Origin: Myxococcaceae bacterium
GTDB taxonomy: Bacteria > Myxococcota > Myxococcia > Myxococcales > Myxococcaceae
Assembly: GCA_003818285.1 (NCBI GenBank)
Contig: RPRB01000023.1
Coordinates: forward strand, 1-38,707
Direction: 5' to 3'
DNA: 38,707 nucleotides
Part shown: one piece after another, positions 17,177 through 25,997 of the stretch
Layout of the letters: each line of letters opens with the position of its first letter
Position numbering within the stretch: the stretch's first letter is position 1
Position numbers and translations under genes: made by a program
Notes under the pieces: generated by a model
What the model was told of the DNA's origin: nothing
Database searches by the model: none
The model's input: the letters and a program-made list of their open reading frames with translations, nothing else

Positions 17177-18835
17177 GTGTGCATGCGGGTGCGGCGGCGC
17201 GACCGTCCGACAGCCTCGGATGCGCGCCAGACGGCCGCGGCCGGCGTGCTAGAAGAGTGCTCCTTCGCTCACGTGCACGCGCCGCACTCCGCTGCCGAGG
17301 TCCCCGCCGAGGTCGAGCCGGGGCTCGCCGCTTCCTCCGCTCCGCCCGTCCAGCTCGCGCCGGCCGCCGAGACGTTGGTCGTGGCAGCGCCACTCGTGCA
17401 CGAGACGGTGGAGTTCCGGCGCCTGCTCACCCGCGCCTTCCTCGTTCCCGCCATCCTCCTCGCGCTGCTCGCGGTTGCTCTGGGCGGCGGAGTGGCGCTG
17501 CTCGTGCGGCAGGCACGGCTGACGCAGCGTTCGGACCGGGTGCTCGCCCACTCGGCCCGGCTCCGCGAGCTGCTGGTCGACAGGGAGACCGGCCTGCGGG
17601 GGTATCTGCTCTCGGGGGACCGGACCTTCCTCGGGCCTCTCGAGCGGGCCGACGCCCGGCTGGTGGACACGGTGCAGAAGCTCCAGGTCCTCCTCCGCGA
17701 GGATCCGGATCAGCTTGCGCGTCTGGAGATCGTCGAGAGGATGGCCCGGGAATGGGCCGAGTACGCGGCGCACGAGCGGGTGCTCTTCGAATCCGGCGAG
17801 GACTACATCCGGCACTTCAAGGCCGGCGAGGGCGTCCAGCGGCTCTCCAGCATGCTGGAGGTGCTCGACATCCTCGGCGAGAGCGAGCAGGCACGCCGCC
17901 GCGAGCGCGCCGAGCAGGCCGCGCTCACCGGAAGGCTCCTCTTCTGGCTCTCGCTGGTCTGCGTCAGCGCGATGGCCCTGGTGCTGGGGTACACGAGCCG
18001 GCGGCAGCTGCTCGCGCTGGCCCGGAGTCACGGCGAGGCGGTGGTGGCCATGGCCGAGCGTGAGCAGGCGATCCGCGAGCTCAACGCCTCGCTCGAGCAG
18101 CGCGTTGCCGAACGGACCCACGCACTGGCGGCGGTCAATGCCGAGCTGGAGGCCTTCACCTCGTCGGTGAGCCACGATCTCCGTGCTCCGCTCCGGCAGG
18201 TGGGCGGGCTCACCCGCCTCCTGGACGAGAGCGCGCGCTCGCGACTCCACGCCGGCGAGCGGACCTACGTGGCGATGCTCCGGAGTACCGCGGCCGAGGC
18301 GGTGCAGATGGTGGACGACCTGCTCTCCTTCAGCCGGGTGAGCCGGGCGGAGCTGCGCCACGAGCCGGTGGACCTGACCTCGGTGCTCGCCTCTGCTCGC
18401 GAGGTCCTGCGGTACGAGCAGGAGGGTCGGGAAGTGGAGTGGGTGGTCCATTCCCTTCCGACGGTCCACGGCGATCCGACGTTGCTGCTCCTCGTGGTCC
18501 GGAACCTCCTGGGCAACGCCCTGAAGTACACCCGCAAGCGGCGGCCGGCGCGCATCGAGGTGGGCACGGTGAACGTCCCCGGTGCCGAGGACATCGTGTA
18601 CGTCCGCGACAACGGCGTGGGGTTCGACATGAAGTACGCCCACAAGCTGTTCGGCGTCTTCCAGCGGCTGCACCGCTCCGACGAGTTCGAGGGCACGGGG
18701 ATCGGGCTGGCCCACGTGCGGCGCATCGTCCAGCGCCACGGCGGCCGGGTGTGGGGCGTGGGAGTGCCGGAGCAGGGCGCGACCTTCTATGTCGCGCTGC
18801 CGCGGCGCGAGCAGCCCGGCGAGATCGCGATCTGA
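17177..18835 (+). CDS. CHASE3-domain sensor histidine kinase
   Basis: The protein has up to 552 residues. Membrane helix 1 is near 86-110 and helix 2 near 252-272. Between them lies a CHASE3 sensor domain with the hallmark RETGLRGYLLSGD at 136-148. A short linker coiled coil (ELNASLEQRVAERTHAL) follows. The HisKA domain has the phospho-acceptor His333 in SHDLRAPLR. The ATP-binding domain has the N box (NLLGNALKYT, 443-452), the G1 box DNGVGF (478-483) and the G2 box GTGIGL (506-511). It resembles the bacteriophytochrome-like kinase group (FQRLHRSDEFEGTG). It should sense an unknown periplasmic signal and pass phosphate to a response regulator, but none is adjacent. The start is uncertain: an ATG at 17177 adds an odd basic N-terminus, while a GTG at 17246 would start just before a more typical sequence. 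Confidence 0.93.
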   Translation: MCMRVRRRDRPTASDARQTAAAGVLEECSFAHVHAPHSAAEVPAEVEPGLAASSAPPVQLAPAAETLVVAAPLVHETVEFRRLLTRAFLVPAILLALLAVALGGGVALLVRQARLTQRSDRVLAHSARLRELLVDRETGLRGYLLSGDRTFLGPLERADARLVDTVQKLQVLLREDPDQLARLEIVERMAREWAEYAAHERVLFESGEDYIRHFKAGEGVQRLSSMLEVLDILGESEQARRRERAEQAALTGRLLFWLSLVCVSAMALVLGYTSRRQLLALARSHGEAVVAMAEREQAIRELNASLEQRVAERTHALAAVNAELEAFTSSVSHDLRAPLRQVGGLTRLLDESARSRLHAGERTYVAMLRSTAAEAVQMVDDLLSFSRVSRAELRHEPVDLTSVLASAREVLRYEQEGREVEWVVHSLPTVHGDPTLLLLVVRNLLGNALKYTRKRRPARIEVGTVNVPGAEDIVYVRDNGVGFDMKYAHKLFGVFQRLHRSDEFEGTGIGLAHVRRIVQRHGGRVWGVGVPEQGATFYVALPRREQPGEIAI

Positions 18836-18842
18836 CCGACGC

Positions 18843-19382
18843 TCAGCCGTTCCCGCGGGCGGCCTGCGGGAGATGCGCCTGGGTGACCGCCGCGGCGTCG
18901 CGGTTCCTCCGTCGGAGGATGAGCGCGATGGGCAATCCGACGACGAACGGGTGCATCGCGAGCTGGATCCAGAACCAGGGAATGGTAGGCGGGACGACCC
19001 TTGCGCGGCTGAGGGGAAGCACGACGCCGTCCATCAGGAGCCAGACGGCCGCGCCGTAGACGAACCCCGCCAGCACGGTGCCCCGCGTGCTGGCGGTCCA
19101 GGCGCGAAGGCGTGGCCAGCGCAGGAGGAGGACCAGGAACACCAGAGTCCAGCCGAGCGCGACGACGAAGTGGAGGAGAAGGCCGAGCGCTGCGGTCGCG
19201 TTTCCGCCCTGGAAGGAGGCCGGTCCGAGGAGGCCGGAGGCGATGCTCTGGAGGATCCGCTGCACGGTGCTCCGCTGGAAGATCACGACCCAGACGACGA
19301 TCGCGTAGAGCAGATCGGCGGCTGCGACCACGGCCGCCGCGAGGAGAACCGTTCCCGGGGAGGGGCGCGTCGAGTCCGGCAT
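18843..19382 (-). CDS. Four-helix integral membrane protein
   Basis: From ATG 19382 the protein is 179 residues; an in-frame ATG at 19394 is equally possible. Four hydrophobic helices are visible: TVLLAAAVVAAADLLYAIVV, ALGLLLHFVVALGWTLVFLV, VLAGFVYGAAVWLLMDGVVL and IQLAMHPFVVGLPIALIL. The charged C-terminus is probably cytoplasmic. Motifs such as LGLLLHFVVALGW (His in helix 2) and AMHPFVVGLP are the kind kept in small uncharacterised bacterial membrane proteins. I do not name a family. It converges on the histidine kinase (stops 7 bp apart). Its upstream gap carries a 19-bp palindromic repeat and then the DoxX gene on the other strand. Confidence 0.75.
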   Translation of the reverse strand: MPDSTRPSPGTVLLAAAVVAAADLLYAIVVWVVIFQRSTVQRILQSIASGLLGPASFQGGNATAALGLLLHFVVALGWTLVFLVLLLRWPRLRAWTASTRGTVLAGFVYGAAVWLLMDGVVLPLSRARVVPPTIPWFWIQLAMHPFVVGLPIALILRRRNRDAAAVTQAHLPQAARGNG

Positions 19383-19394
19383 GGACCGCCACAT

Positions 19395-19813
19395 TGCCGG
19401 TCGGGCTGTGCCCGACCACGGGCGGGCAGCGGGTGGATGTTCCTGGGCCGCGGACGGTCTGAAGCCCCGGACGGTGTCCGACCGGAGAGACACCGCTCCG
19501 ACGAGAACGCTCGGGCCTTGCCCGCATCGGAGGGGTGCCCCTCGGACGGTGCACGCCGAGGTGCCAGACACCTCGTGATGGTGATCCTCGTGATGCGACC
19601 CGTGATGCCTCGTGAGGGACGTCTCGTGGCGAAACGCCTCGCCCCGGATGCGTCCTCGACAGGGCTTTGCGAGTACAGGTCGTCCAACACCCTGAGTGTG
19701 TCTCCGCGATGTCTTCTCGCGAAACGGATCGCTGCTCGGGCTGCGGCGTTTCCGGGAGGCTCTGTTAGAGACCCCCGACCGCGGCTTCGCCGCTCAACGC
19801 CCGAGGAGATTCC
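19395..19813. other. 419-bp divergent gap between membrane protein and DoxX genes
   Basis: This gap serves two divergent promoters. It holds one full palindrome of the dispersed family (19557-19575), then several close repeats of CTCGTGATG or CGTGATG between about 19572 and 19612, and a short GCGGC-TTC-GCCGC hairpin at 19781-19793. No gene is supported. Confidence 0.6.
19557..19575 (-). repeat. Dispersed 19-bp palindrome, copy 1
   Basis: CGAGGTGCCAGACACCTCG: perfect 7-bp arms around a CCAGA loop. The same element, or its reverse with loop TCTGG, occurs at 29076, 29119, 29176, 29385, 33907 and 34136. Orientation is given here as minus when the loop reads CCAGA on the plus strand. Confidence 0.85.
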
Positions 19814-20251
19814 ATGCCGGACGAGAACATCGTCACCCGGTGGCGCTCGTGGGCTCCGCAGCTGCTGAGCGTGCTTCGCATCATCGCCGCCTTCCTCTTC
19901 ATCCAGTTCGGGACGGGGAAGCTCTTCGCCTCGCCCGGTCCCCTGATGCCGGGCGGCGGCACGGTTCCCGTCGGTTCGCTACCCGGGATCGCCGGGCTCC
20001 TCGAGGCCGTCGGCGGCAAGTTGCTGTTGCTCGGGCTCTTCACCCGTCCCGTCGCCTTCCTCGTCTCGGGCGAGATGGCGATCGCCTACTTCCATTCCCA
20101 CGCACCCAGTGGCTTCTGGCCCGTTCTGAACGGGGGACACCCCGCGGTCCTGTTCTGCTTCGTCTGGCTCTACCTCTCCTCGGCGGGGCCGGGTCCCTGG
20201 AGCCTCGACGCGCTCCTCCGCCGTGCGCCGCGCGTGGTCGAGCAGAGCTGA
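19814..20251 (+). CDS. DoxX family membrane protein
   Basis: This 145-residue protein has four membrane helices and the DoxX pattern: LLSVLRIIAAFLFIQFGTGKLF near residues 17-38, LPGIAGLLEAVGGKLLLLGLFTRPVAFLVSGEMAIAYF in the middle, then PAVLFCFVWLYL. DoxX proteins are linked to thiosulfate:quinone oxidation in archaea and to redox or detoxification complexes in bacteria; the exact role here is unknown. ATG 19814 has a good ribosome site (GAGGAGA, 6-7 nt upstream). Its stop is 10 bp from the convergent stop of the DUF3857 gene. Confidence 0.92.
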   Translation: MPDENIVTRWRSWAPQLLSVLRIIAAFLFIQFGTGKLFASPGPLMPGGGTVPVGSLPGIAGLLEAVGGKLLLLGLFTRPVAFLVSGEMAIAYFHSHAPSGFWPVLNGGHPAVLFCFVWLYLSSAGPGPWSLDALLRRAPRVVEQS

Positions 20252-20260
20252 CACCCACGC

Positions 20261-23200
20261 TCAGCGTTCGGTGCGACCGGCCGGGTTCTTCAGCGCTCCC
20301 GGCTTCACCGCGATCAGGTCGCGCGTCTGGAGCAAGTCCACCTGCCCGGCAAAGCCGGCGAACGCTTCGTACTGCTTCACCGGGATGCGCGCCATGTCCA
20401 GCCGGTAGCGCTCCTCGACCCGGAACACGTCGCCCTCCTGCTCGTCGCGGGTGAAGAGTCCGAACGAGCTCTCCAGCTTTCCGCCCTTCAGCGGATCGTC
20501 GATGTGCCAGCCCTTGGGGAGCCGCAGCGCCACGTGGCTCACGTTCTGCTCGGTGGAGTCGATGAAGAGCGGCGAGCGTCGTGTCCCCACGGTCACGTAC
20601 CGACGCCCCACGTGGGCCGGGTAGGTGAGCGGACCGAGGGTCATCCGGTTGTCGTCCACGCGGGCGAACCGCGGGGCGACGAAGCGGTAGCGAAGCGAGA
20701 GCGGCGCGCCCACCGCCCGCTTCACGTCGAGCCGCAGGTTCGACAGCTCCGCACCCCCGAAGTACCGGGACAGCGCCTGCTGCAGGGCCTGGTCGCGCTG
20801 CTCGTTGGACACGCCCTCGAGGGTCTCCGCGAGCTGCGCCGCCTCGAATCCGCTGTAGATCTCGAGCACGTCGCCGCTCAGCGTCCCGTCCTCGGCCAGC
20901 GCGAGGTCGAGCCTCACCTCGCGCCCGCCGAGCGGTGGCTGCACCGGGGTCTTCACCGCCACCAGCGGCCGCGTGGGCTCGGGCAAGAGGTACGCCTCCC
21001 GTCCGTTCGCCGCCTGCTCCGGCAAGAGCCCGAACGGTCCGTAGCGAATCACCGTGTCCAGCCACACCGGCTCGTGGCCTGGCACCTCCACCCGCAGGCA
21101 CCCATAGGGAAAGAGCGCCTCGTTGGGGAAGCGGTAGGGGTTCGGGTCGGTGGCGAAGGTCCGCACCATTGCCACCCGGGCCGGGAAGCCCTCGGCCTCG
21201 AGCGCCGCCTTCAAGAGCCACAGCCGGCTTCCGCGCTCCTGGGCCAGGGTGCTCGCGGCGGTGAGCCCAAGCCCCGCGTCCCGGCCCGAGATGCGGTCCA
21301 TCACCGCCGCGTGCAGCGCGCGCACGGCGTCGAGCCCGGACTTCCCTGCCGCGGCTGCCCGGGCGAACGCCTCGACCTCGAAGGTGCGCTGTGCGCGGGC
21401 ACTCAGCGCGTCGCCGGTGGCGGTGAGCAGCCCGCCCGGGCCGGTGTCGCCCGCGCCGACGACGAGGAACGGCAGCTGCTCGGTCCCGGACGGAGGCGCG
21501 TTGGGCTCGGGGACCAGCGCGGGCGCGCCGCGGACCTCCGCCCGGAGCACGTCCAGCCCCCCCTCGGTCTTGATCGTCGGTGCGGGCATGTTGTGCGCGT
21601 CGACGGTCATCCCCGAGCCGCGGGGAGCCACGACCGCGTAGGTCGCCCAGTCATCGGCCACCCCGCCCACCTGGAAGTAGAAGGCGCCGGCGGTCCAGCC
21701 CGGGCTCGCTGCTCGCCGCGTCGGGTGGGCCAGGAGGTACTCGAAGTCGACCGCGTCCCCCACGCCCACACCCGGCAGGCTGACCGTGTCCTTGTCCAGG
21801 CTCTCTGGCTCGAGCACGGTGCCGTCCGCCTTCAGCGTGCGCAGAGCGAGGACCTGCGCGCCCTGGGGAACCTGCACCTCGGCCACCCGGGCCACTGCGC
21901 TCTGGTCGAGCACCTTCTCCACCGTGTGGACCCGATCCACCATCGACCCGTCGGCGAAGGCCCGCGTCGCGGCGGCATCCACCACCAGCACGCTCGAGCC
22001 CTCGACGTTGCTCCCCCGCGCGTCGAAGGCCCTCAGCGCCTTGCGGCCGTCGATGGCGAAGTTGGCGAGGATCTCCTTCCCGGTCCTCGCGCGCTCCACC
22101 GTCCGGCGCAGGGCCAGGTCCGAGCCGTCCAGAACCAGCGCCTGCTCGCGGGCGGCGATCGCCTCGGCATCGTGCTTGCCCAGGGCGAGCGTGTCCCCCA
22201 GCCGCTTCCAGAGAGAAGGGTCGCGCGGACGGAGCGCGGTGAGCGACCGGAGCACCTGAGTCGCCTCGTCCATCCGCCGAAGGGCCACCAGGAGATCCGC
22301 CTCCTGGGTTCCGAGCACCACGTCGCCGGGCTGCCGCCCGCGAAGCCGCCGCAGCTCGGTCAACGCGCGGTCGTTCTGTCCGCGAGTCTTCCAGTGATTC
22401 ACCCGCCGGAGCTGCTCGCCGGGGCAGGTGGAGATGGCGTCGAGGAGCGAGTCGGTCGTGGCGATCGCGTCCCGGCGTCGCGCGACGTCGTAGCGGACCA
22501 GGAGCGCCTCGCAGAGACCGGAGATCTGGTCGAGGCTCTGGCGGGCGAGGGTGTCGGCCTGCGCGTCGACTCCCTGGGCGAGCGCGATGCGCGACTCGAG
22601 CCCGAGCACCGGGGTGCCCACGGGCGAGTGCGCCGCGCGTGCCCGGGCCGCGAGCCCCACGGCCTGGTCCACCCGCTGGTCGTTGACCGCCAGGAGACCC
22701 CGGGCGACGAGGGCGCCGACGTTGGCGGGATCCCTCTCCACGGCGACCTCGAGGTCCCGGGTGGCCCGGCCCTGACCCACCTTGCTGGGCAGGCTCCGGT
22801 CACGGACGGCGAGGTCGGCCGAGAGCACGTTCCAGGGCGCGGCCGCGGGCAGGGCCCCGAGCCCGGCGAGGAGGCGTCGCGCGCCATCGACGTCTCGTGC
22901 CTCGGCGTCCCGCGCCGCGAGGTAGCTCGCCAGCGATCGTCCTGCTTCGGGTGCCAGGGCCGCCTCGACGCTCGTCGCGTCCGGATAGAACCTCGGTGCG
23001 TCCTCCACCTTCGCTCCGCTCCAGCGCGGGGCCGGCCCGCGCGCCGGCGAGAAGCGCACGCCCGACGGCTGTCCATCCGCCCGGGACACGGTGAAGGACA
23101 GCGAGCCGGCTCGCTCCTCCTTGAGGAGCACGGCCATGAGCCGGTGCACCCCCGGCTCGAGGCGAACCGCGCGGGCGGCGACGGTGGAGCCAGGCCGCTC

Positions 23201-24043
23201 GTACGTCCGGCGCTCGTGGAGCGGGCTGCCGTCGAGGAGCATCCGGTGCGTGCTCGGGCTGGTCGCCCGGACCACGTAGAGCCCCGCGGCGGGCACCTCG
23301 ACGTCCACCGCCATCACGTAGACGTCCCCGCTCAGCCCCTCGGCTTCCAGCGACAGCCGTCCCGAGGTCAGGGGAAGGGTCCGGGGGCTCAGCGCGCCGA
23401 AGGGTCCGGACAGCGTCTCCGGGATGGCGCCGCTGCGCTCGGGCTCGGTGCGTTCGCCGAACGCGAGCAGGTGCAGGGGCGAGAGCGGCCCGAGAAGGGT
23501 GACCTCCGCGGGGATGCCTGCCGCGGCGCGGGTCTCGGCCAGCTCCGGCCGATCGCCGAGGAACTGCAGCTGCGCCAGCGCCTGCCGGAGCAGGACCGCG
23601 GTCTCGCCGTCGGCCCCGGCCGCGAGCGCACGGGGTGCGTCGGCGAGGATGCGCGCATCGAGCGAGCCGGCGAGTCCCGCCATCTCCTGGATCTGCCGCG
23701 CGGCGACCACGGCCAGCGGATGCCTCGGTGCGCCCCGGACCAGCCGCAGGGCCGCGTCGAGCGCCGCCTCGGGATGCCCGTCCCGTTGCGCGAGCACCTC
23801 TTCGAGGGCCAGGGCGTAGGGTTCGACACCGTCCCTCCGGAGCGCGTCCTGGGCCAGCGCCCGGGCGCGCTCGGGCTGGTTCTCCACCAGGAGGGCATGG
23901 AAGCCTGCGAGCGCCACCGTCCGGGCAGGCGCTCCGGCGTCCTTCGCGCGTCCGGCGGCCTCGTCGAGGACCGCGGTGGGAGAGGGTGGGACATGGGCGC
24001 AGGCGCAGAGCGCAAGCACCAGGGCAGAGAGGACACGACGCAT
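20261..24043 (-). CDS. Large DUF3857 / transglutaminase-like lipoprotein
   Basis: This 1260-residue protein starts at ATG 24043; the frame is open to 24172, but the secretion signal begins here (MRRVLSALVLALCACAHV). The Cys in ALCAC suggests a lipoprotein, although the lipobox is imperfect. Residues about 20-640 are Ala/Leu/Arg-rich helical repeats of TPR type (ALALEEVLAQRDGHPEAALDAALRL, DPANVGALVARGLLAVNDQRVDQAVGLAARA). DUF3857 spans about 655-860. A transglutaminase-like region spans about 890-1020 (GLDAVRALHAAVMDRIS; LWLLKAALEAEGFPARVAMV). A beta-rich C-terminal domain follows. In the transglutaminase motif the expected catalytic Cys is replaced by Ser (RGSRLWLLKAAL), so peptidase activity is doubtful. 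Its gap to the kinase gene on the same strand is 34 bp, so both probably belong to one operon. Function is unknown; an envelope location is inferred. Confidence 0.9.
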   Translation of the reverse strand: MRRVLSALVLALCACAHVPPSPTAVLDEAAGRAKDAGAPARTVALAGFHALLVENQPERARALAQDALRRDGVEPYALALEEVLAQRDGHPEAALDAALRLVRGAPRHPLAVVAARQIQEMAGLAGSLDARILADAPRALAAGADGETAVLLRQALAQLQFLGDRPELAETRAAAGIPAEVTLLGPLSPLHLLAFGERTEPERSGAIPETLSGPFGALSPRTLPLTSGRLSLEAEGLSGDVYVMAVDVEVPAAGLYVVRATSPSTHRMLLDGSPLHERRTYERPGSTVAARAVRLEPGVHRLMAVLLKEERAGSLSFTVSRADGQPSGVRFSPARGPAPRWSGAKVEDAPRFYPDATSVEAALAPEAGRSLASYLAARDAEARDVDGARRLLAGLGALPAAAPWNVLSADLAVRDRSLPSKVGQGRATRDLEVAVERDPANVGALVARGLLAVNDQRVDQAVGLAARARAAHSPVGTPVLGLESRIALAQGVDAQADTLARQSLDQISGLCEALLVRYDVARRRDAIATTDSLLDAISTCPGEQLRRVNHWKTRGQNDRALTELRRLRGRQPGDVVLGTQEADLLVALRRMDEATQVLRSLTALRPRDPSLWKRLGDTLALGKHDAEAIAAREQALVLDGSDLALRRTVERARTGKEILANFAIDGRKALRAFDARGSNVEGSSVLVVDAAATRAFADGSMVDRVHTVEKVLDQSAVARVAEVQVPQGAQVLALRTLKADGTVLEPESLDKDTVSLPGVGVGDAVDFEYLLAHPTRRAASPGWTAGAFYFQVGGVADDWATYAVVAPRGSGMTVDAHNMPAPTIKTEGGLDVLRAEVRGAPALVPEPNAPPSGTEQLPFLVVGAGDTGPGGLLTATGDALSARAQRTFEVEAFARAAAAGKSGLDAVRALHAAVMDRISGRDAGLGLTAASTLAQERGSRLWLLKAALEAEGFPARVAMVRTFATDPNPYRFPNEALFPYGCLRVEVPGHEPVWLDTVIRYGPFGLLPEQAANGREAYLLPEPTRPLVAVKTPVQPPLGGREVRLDLALAEDGTLSGDVLEIYSGFEAAQLAETLEGVSNEQRDQALQQALSRYFGGAELSNLRLDVKRAVGAPLSLRYRFVAPRFARVDDNRMTLGPLTYPAHVGRRYVTVGTRRSPLFIDSTEQNVSHVALRLPKGWHIDDPLKGGKLESSFGLFTRDEQEGDVFRVEERYRLDMARIPVKQYEAFAGFAGQVDLLQTRDLIAVKPGALKNPAGRTER

Positions 24044-24077
24044 CGGAGGGTTCCAGTGAATCGGGGCGGACCCGCGG

Positions 24078-25931
24078 TCACTTCTTCGCTTGGCGGGTGG
24101 TGGGTGCCGGGGAGCGCAGGAAGAGGGTCTTCTTGTCGCTGGAGGTCTTGCGCTTCGTGGTTCCCTTGGCAACCGTCTTCGACTTCGGCGTGGTGGAAGG
24201 TTCGGTGAGCACCAGTGGCTCGGGAAGATCCGGCGGCTCCCGGCCGATCTCGTAACCCACCTGACGGAACGTGCACTCCCCGTCGATGCATCCCAGGGCG
24301 GGAGTGGGGGGCGCGCCGAAGCTGTTGCGCCAGTCGGTCCCCAGGTAGAGGGGCTCGCCCACTGGCCGCTGGTCGATGTCCGTCCCGACGAAGGCCTGGA
24401 GCTGCCCGGCCCGATCGACCTCCAGCTTCACGTGCGCGGCACCGCCGAGCGGGCTCGGGGGGCCGAGCATGGTGCCTCTCCGCTCGCCGAGCGCCCACTC
24501 GAACGCGACCGGCTCACCGGCCCCGGAGACGATGACCGCCACGTACCGCCCGGGGCTGCCCAGCAGCACCAGCGCCGACTGCGGTTCGCGGGTCACGCCG
24601 AGGAGCTGCTCGCGGATGCCGGCCCAGAAGGAGGACGGGGGCGCGGTGGCGGTCACGTCGGCGATGAGCTGGGCGGAGATGCCGTCCCGGTCGACCAGGT
24701 CGAGGTTCAAGCGTCCGACGCCGACGTCGTCGGAGGTGGCGGGGAAGCGCACCGTCCGGCCCTCCAGCCCGGGGATCCGGCCCCAGGCGATGAGGGGGAT
24801 GGGGTCCGGCCCTTCGCCGAGCACCATCCGGCGGACGGTGCTGGTGTCGGCGATGCGGCCGGGCGAGGTGGTGGCCGTCTCGAGCCGGAGCTCGGGCGAG
24901 GTCAGGGCAGTGCCGGGGGAAGGTCGGGCGGGCGGGTGGTAACGGCTCCGGGCCCAGCTGATGCCCAGGACGGCGAAGGCGGCGACTACCACTGCGATCT
25001 CGGCGACCCGGAGCGCCTTGCGGAGGACCGCGCGGACCTGGTTCTTCAGCTGCTCGACCCGGGAGATCTTCCGCGGCACCTGGCTGAACGACACCGGCGC
25101 GAACGGCTCGAGGTCGAGCATCAGGTCCGCCACTCGCTGGTAGCGATCGGCGGGAGAGGGCTTGAGGCAGCGGAGGACGATGTTGTCGAGGCGCCTGTCG
25201 GTGCCCGGCCGGCGCTGGCTCGGCGGGTCGAAGGTGCCGATGGGGACCTCGCCCACCAGGAGCTCGTAGAGCATCACCCCGAGCGAGTAGACGTCGGCAC
25301 GGTGGTCGGCGTTCTTCGCGTCCACCCGCTGCTCGGGCGCCATGTAACTCAGCGTGCCCATCGAGACGTGGGTCTCGGTGACGTTGAACCGGCTGGTGAG
25401 CTTGCTGTCGTCGAAGAACGTCGCGAGGCCGAAGTCGGTCACCTTGGCGATGCCGCCCGCCTGCTCGTCGAAGAGGATGTTCTCCGGCTTGAGATCGCGG
25501 TGCACGACCCCGCGACTGTGCGCGTAGTCGATGGCCCGGGCGATCTCCATGATGATCCGGAGCGCGCCGGGGATGTCGAGCAGCGGCGAGCGCATCACCT
25601 CGCGGAGCGAGGGCCCGTCCACGTACTCCATCACCAGGTAATAGGTGTTCTCCGCCTTCCCCTTGTCGACGATGCTCACCACGTTGGGGTGGCTGAGGGT
25701 GGCGAGCGCCGCGGCCTCCTTGTCGAACCGGGCGACGAAGGTGGGGTCGGCGGCGAGCTCGCCGGAGAGGATCTTCACCGCCACCACACGGCCGAGACTC
25801 AGCTGGACCGCGCGGTGGACCTCGCCCATCCCGCCCTTGCCGACCAGCTTCTCCAGACGGTAACCGGGGATGTGCGGAGGGCCCGCGCCCGGCCGCGATG
25901 GAGGATGGGTGGCTTCGATGGAGGCGGACAT
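24078..25931 (-). CDS. Transmembrane Ser/Thr protein kinase (PknB-like)
   Basis: This is a 617-residue Hanks-type kinase. The catalytic domain (about 22-285) has the glycine loop GKGGMGEV (31-38), ATP-binding Lys53 in AVKIL, HRDLKPEN (144-151) with the catalytic Asp, DFG (166-168) and APE (198-200). A membrane helix lies near 309-326 (AEIAVVVAAFAVLGISWA). The remaining roughly 290 residues are outside and contain two Cys in ALGCIDGECTF; this part does not show PASTA repeats and looks like a beta-rich binding domain. ATG 25931 is chosen because the kinase fold begins at IPGYRLEKLVGKG; the frame is open further upstream but overlaps the divergent glycosylase. It is divergent from the glycosylase and upstream of the DUF3857 gene. 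Confidence 0.95.
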   Translation of the reverse strand: MSASIEATHPPSRPGAGPPHIPGYRLEKLVGKGGMGEVHRAVQLSLGRVVAVKILSGELAADPTFVARFDKEAAALATLSHPNVVSIVDKGKAENTYYLVMEYVDGPSLREVMRSPLLDIPGALRIIMEIARAIDYAHSRGVVHRDLKPENILFDEQAGGIAKVTDFGLATFFDDSKLTSRFNVTETHVSMGTLSYMAPEQRVDAKNADHRADVYSLGVMLYELLVGEVPIGTFDPPSQRRPGTDRRLDNIVLRCLKPSPADRYQRVADLMLDLEPFAPVSFSQVPRKISRVEQLKNQVRAVLRKALRVAEIAVVVAAFAVLGISWARSRYHPPARPSPGTALTSPELRLETATTSPGRIADTSTVRRMVLGEGPDPIPLIAWGRIPGLEGRTVRFPATSDDVGVGRLNLDLVDRDGISAQLIADVTATAPPSSFWAGIREQLLGVTREPQSALVLLGSPGRYVAVIVSGAGEPVAFEWALGERRGTMLGPPSPLGGAAHVKLEVDRAGQLQAFVGTDIDQRPVGEPLYLGTDWRNSFGAPPTPALGCIDGECTFRQVGYEIGREPPDLPEPLVLTEPSTTPKSKTVAKGTTKRKTSSDKKTLFLRSPAPTTRQAKK

Positions 25932-25997
25932 CGCGGGAGAGGGGTGCGACCCTCCGAGGCTACTCTTCTGCTGAATGCTCGGACAACCTGACGACGC

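Noticed and set aside
20504-24208. Long open frame (1234 codons) on the plus strand
   Set aside because: It is antisense to the DUF3857 gene; composition is His/Arg/Gly-rich without any recognisable fold.
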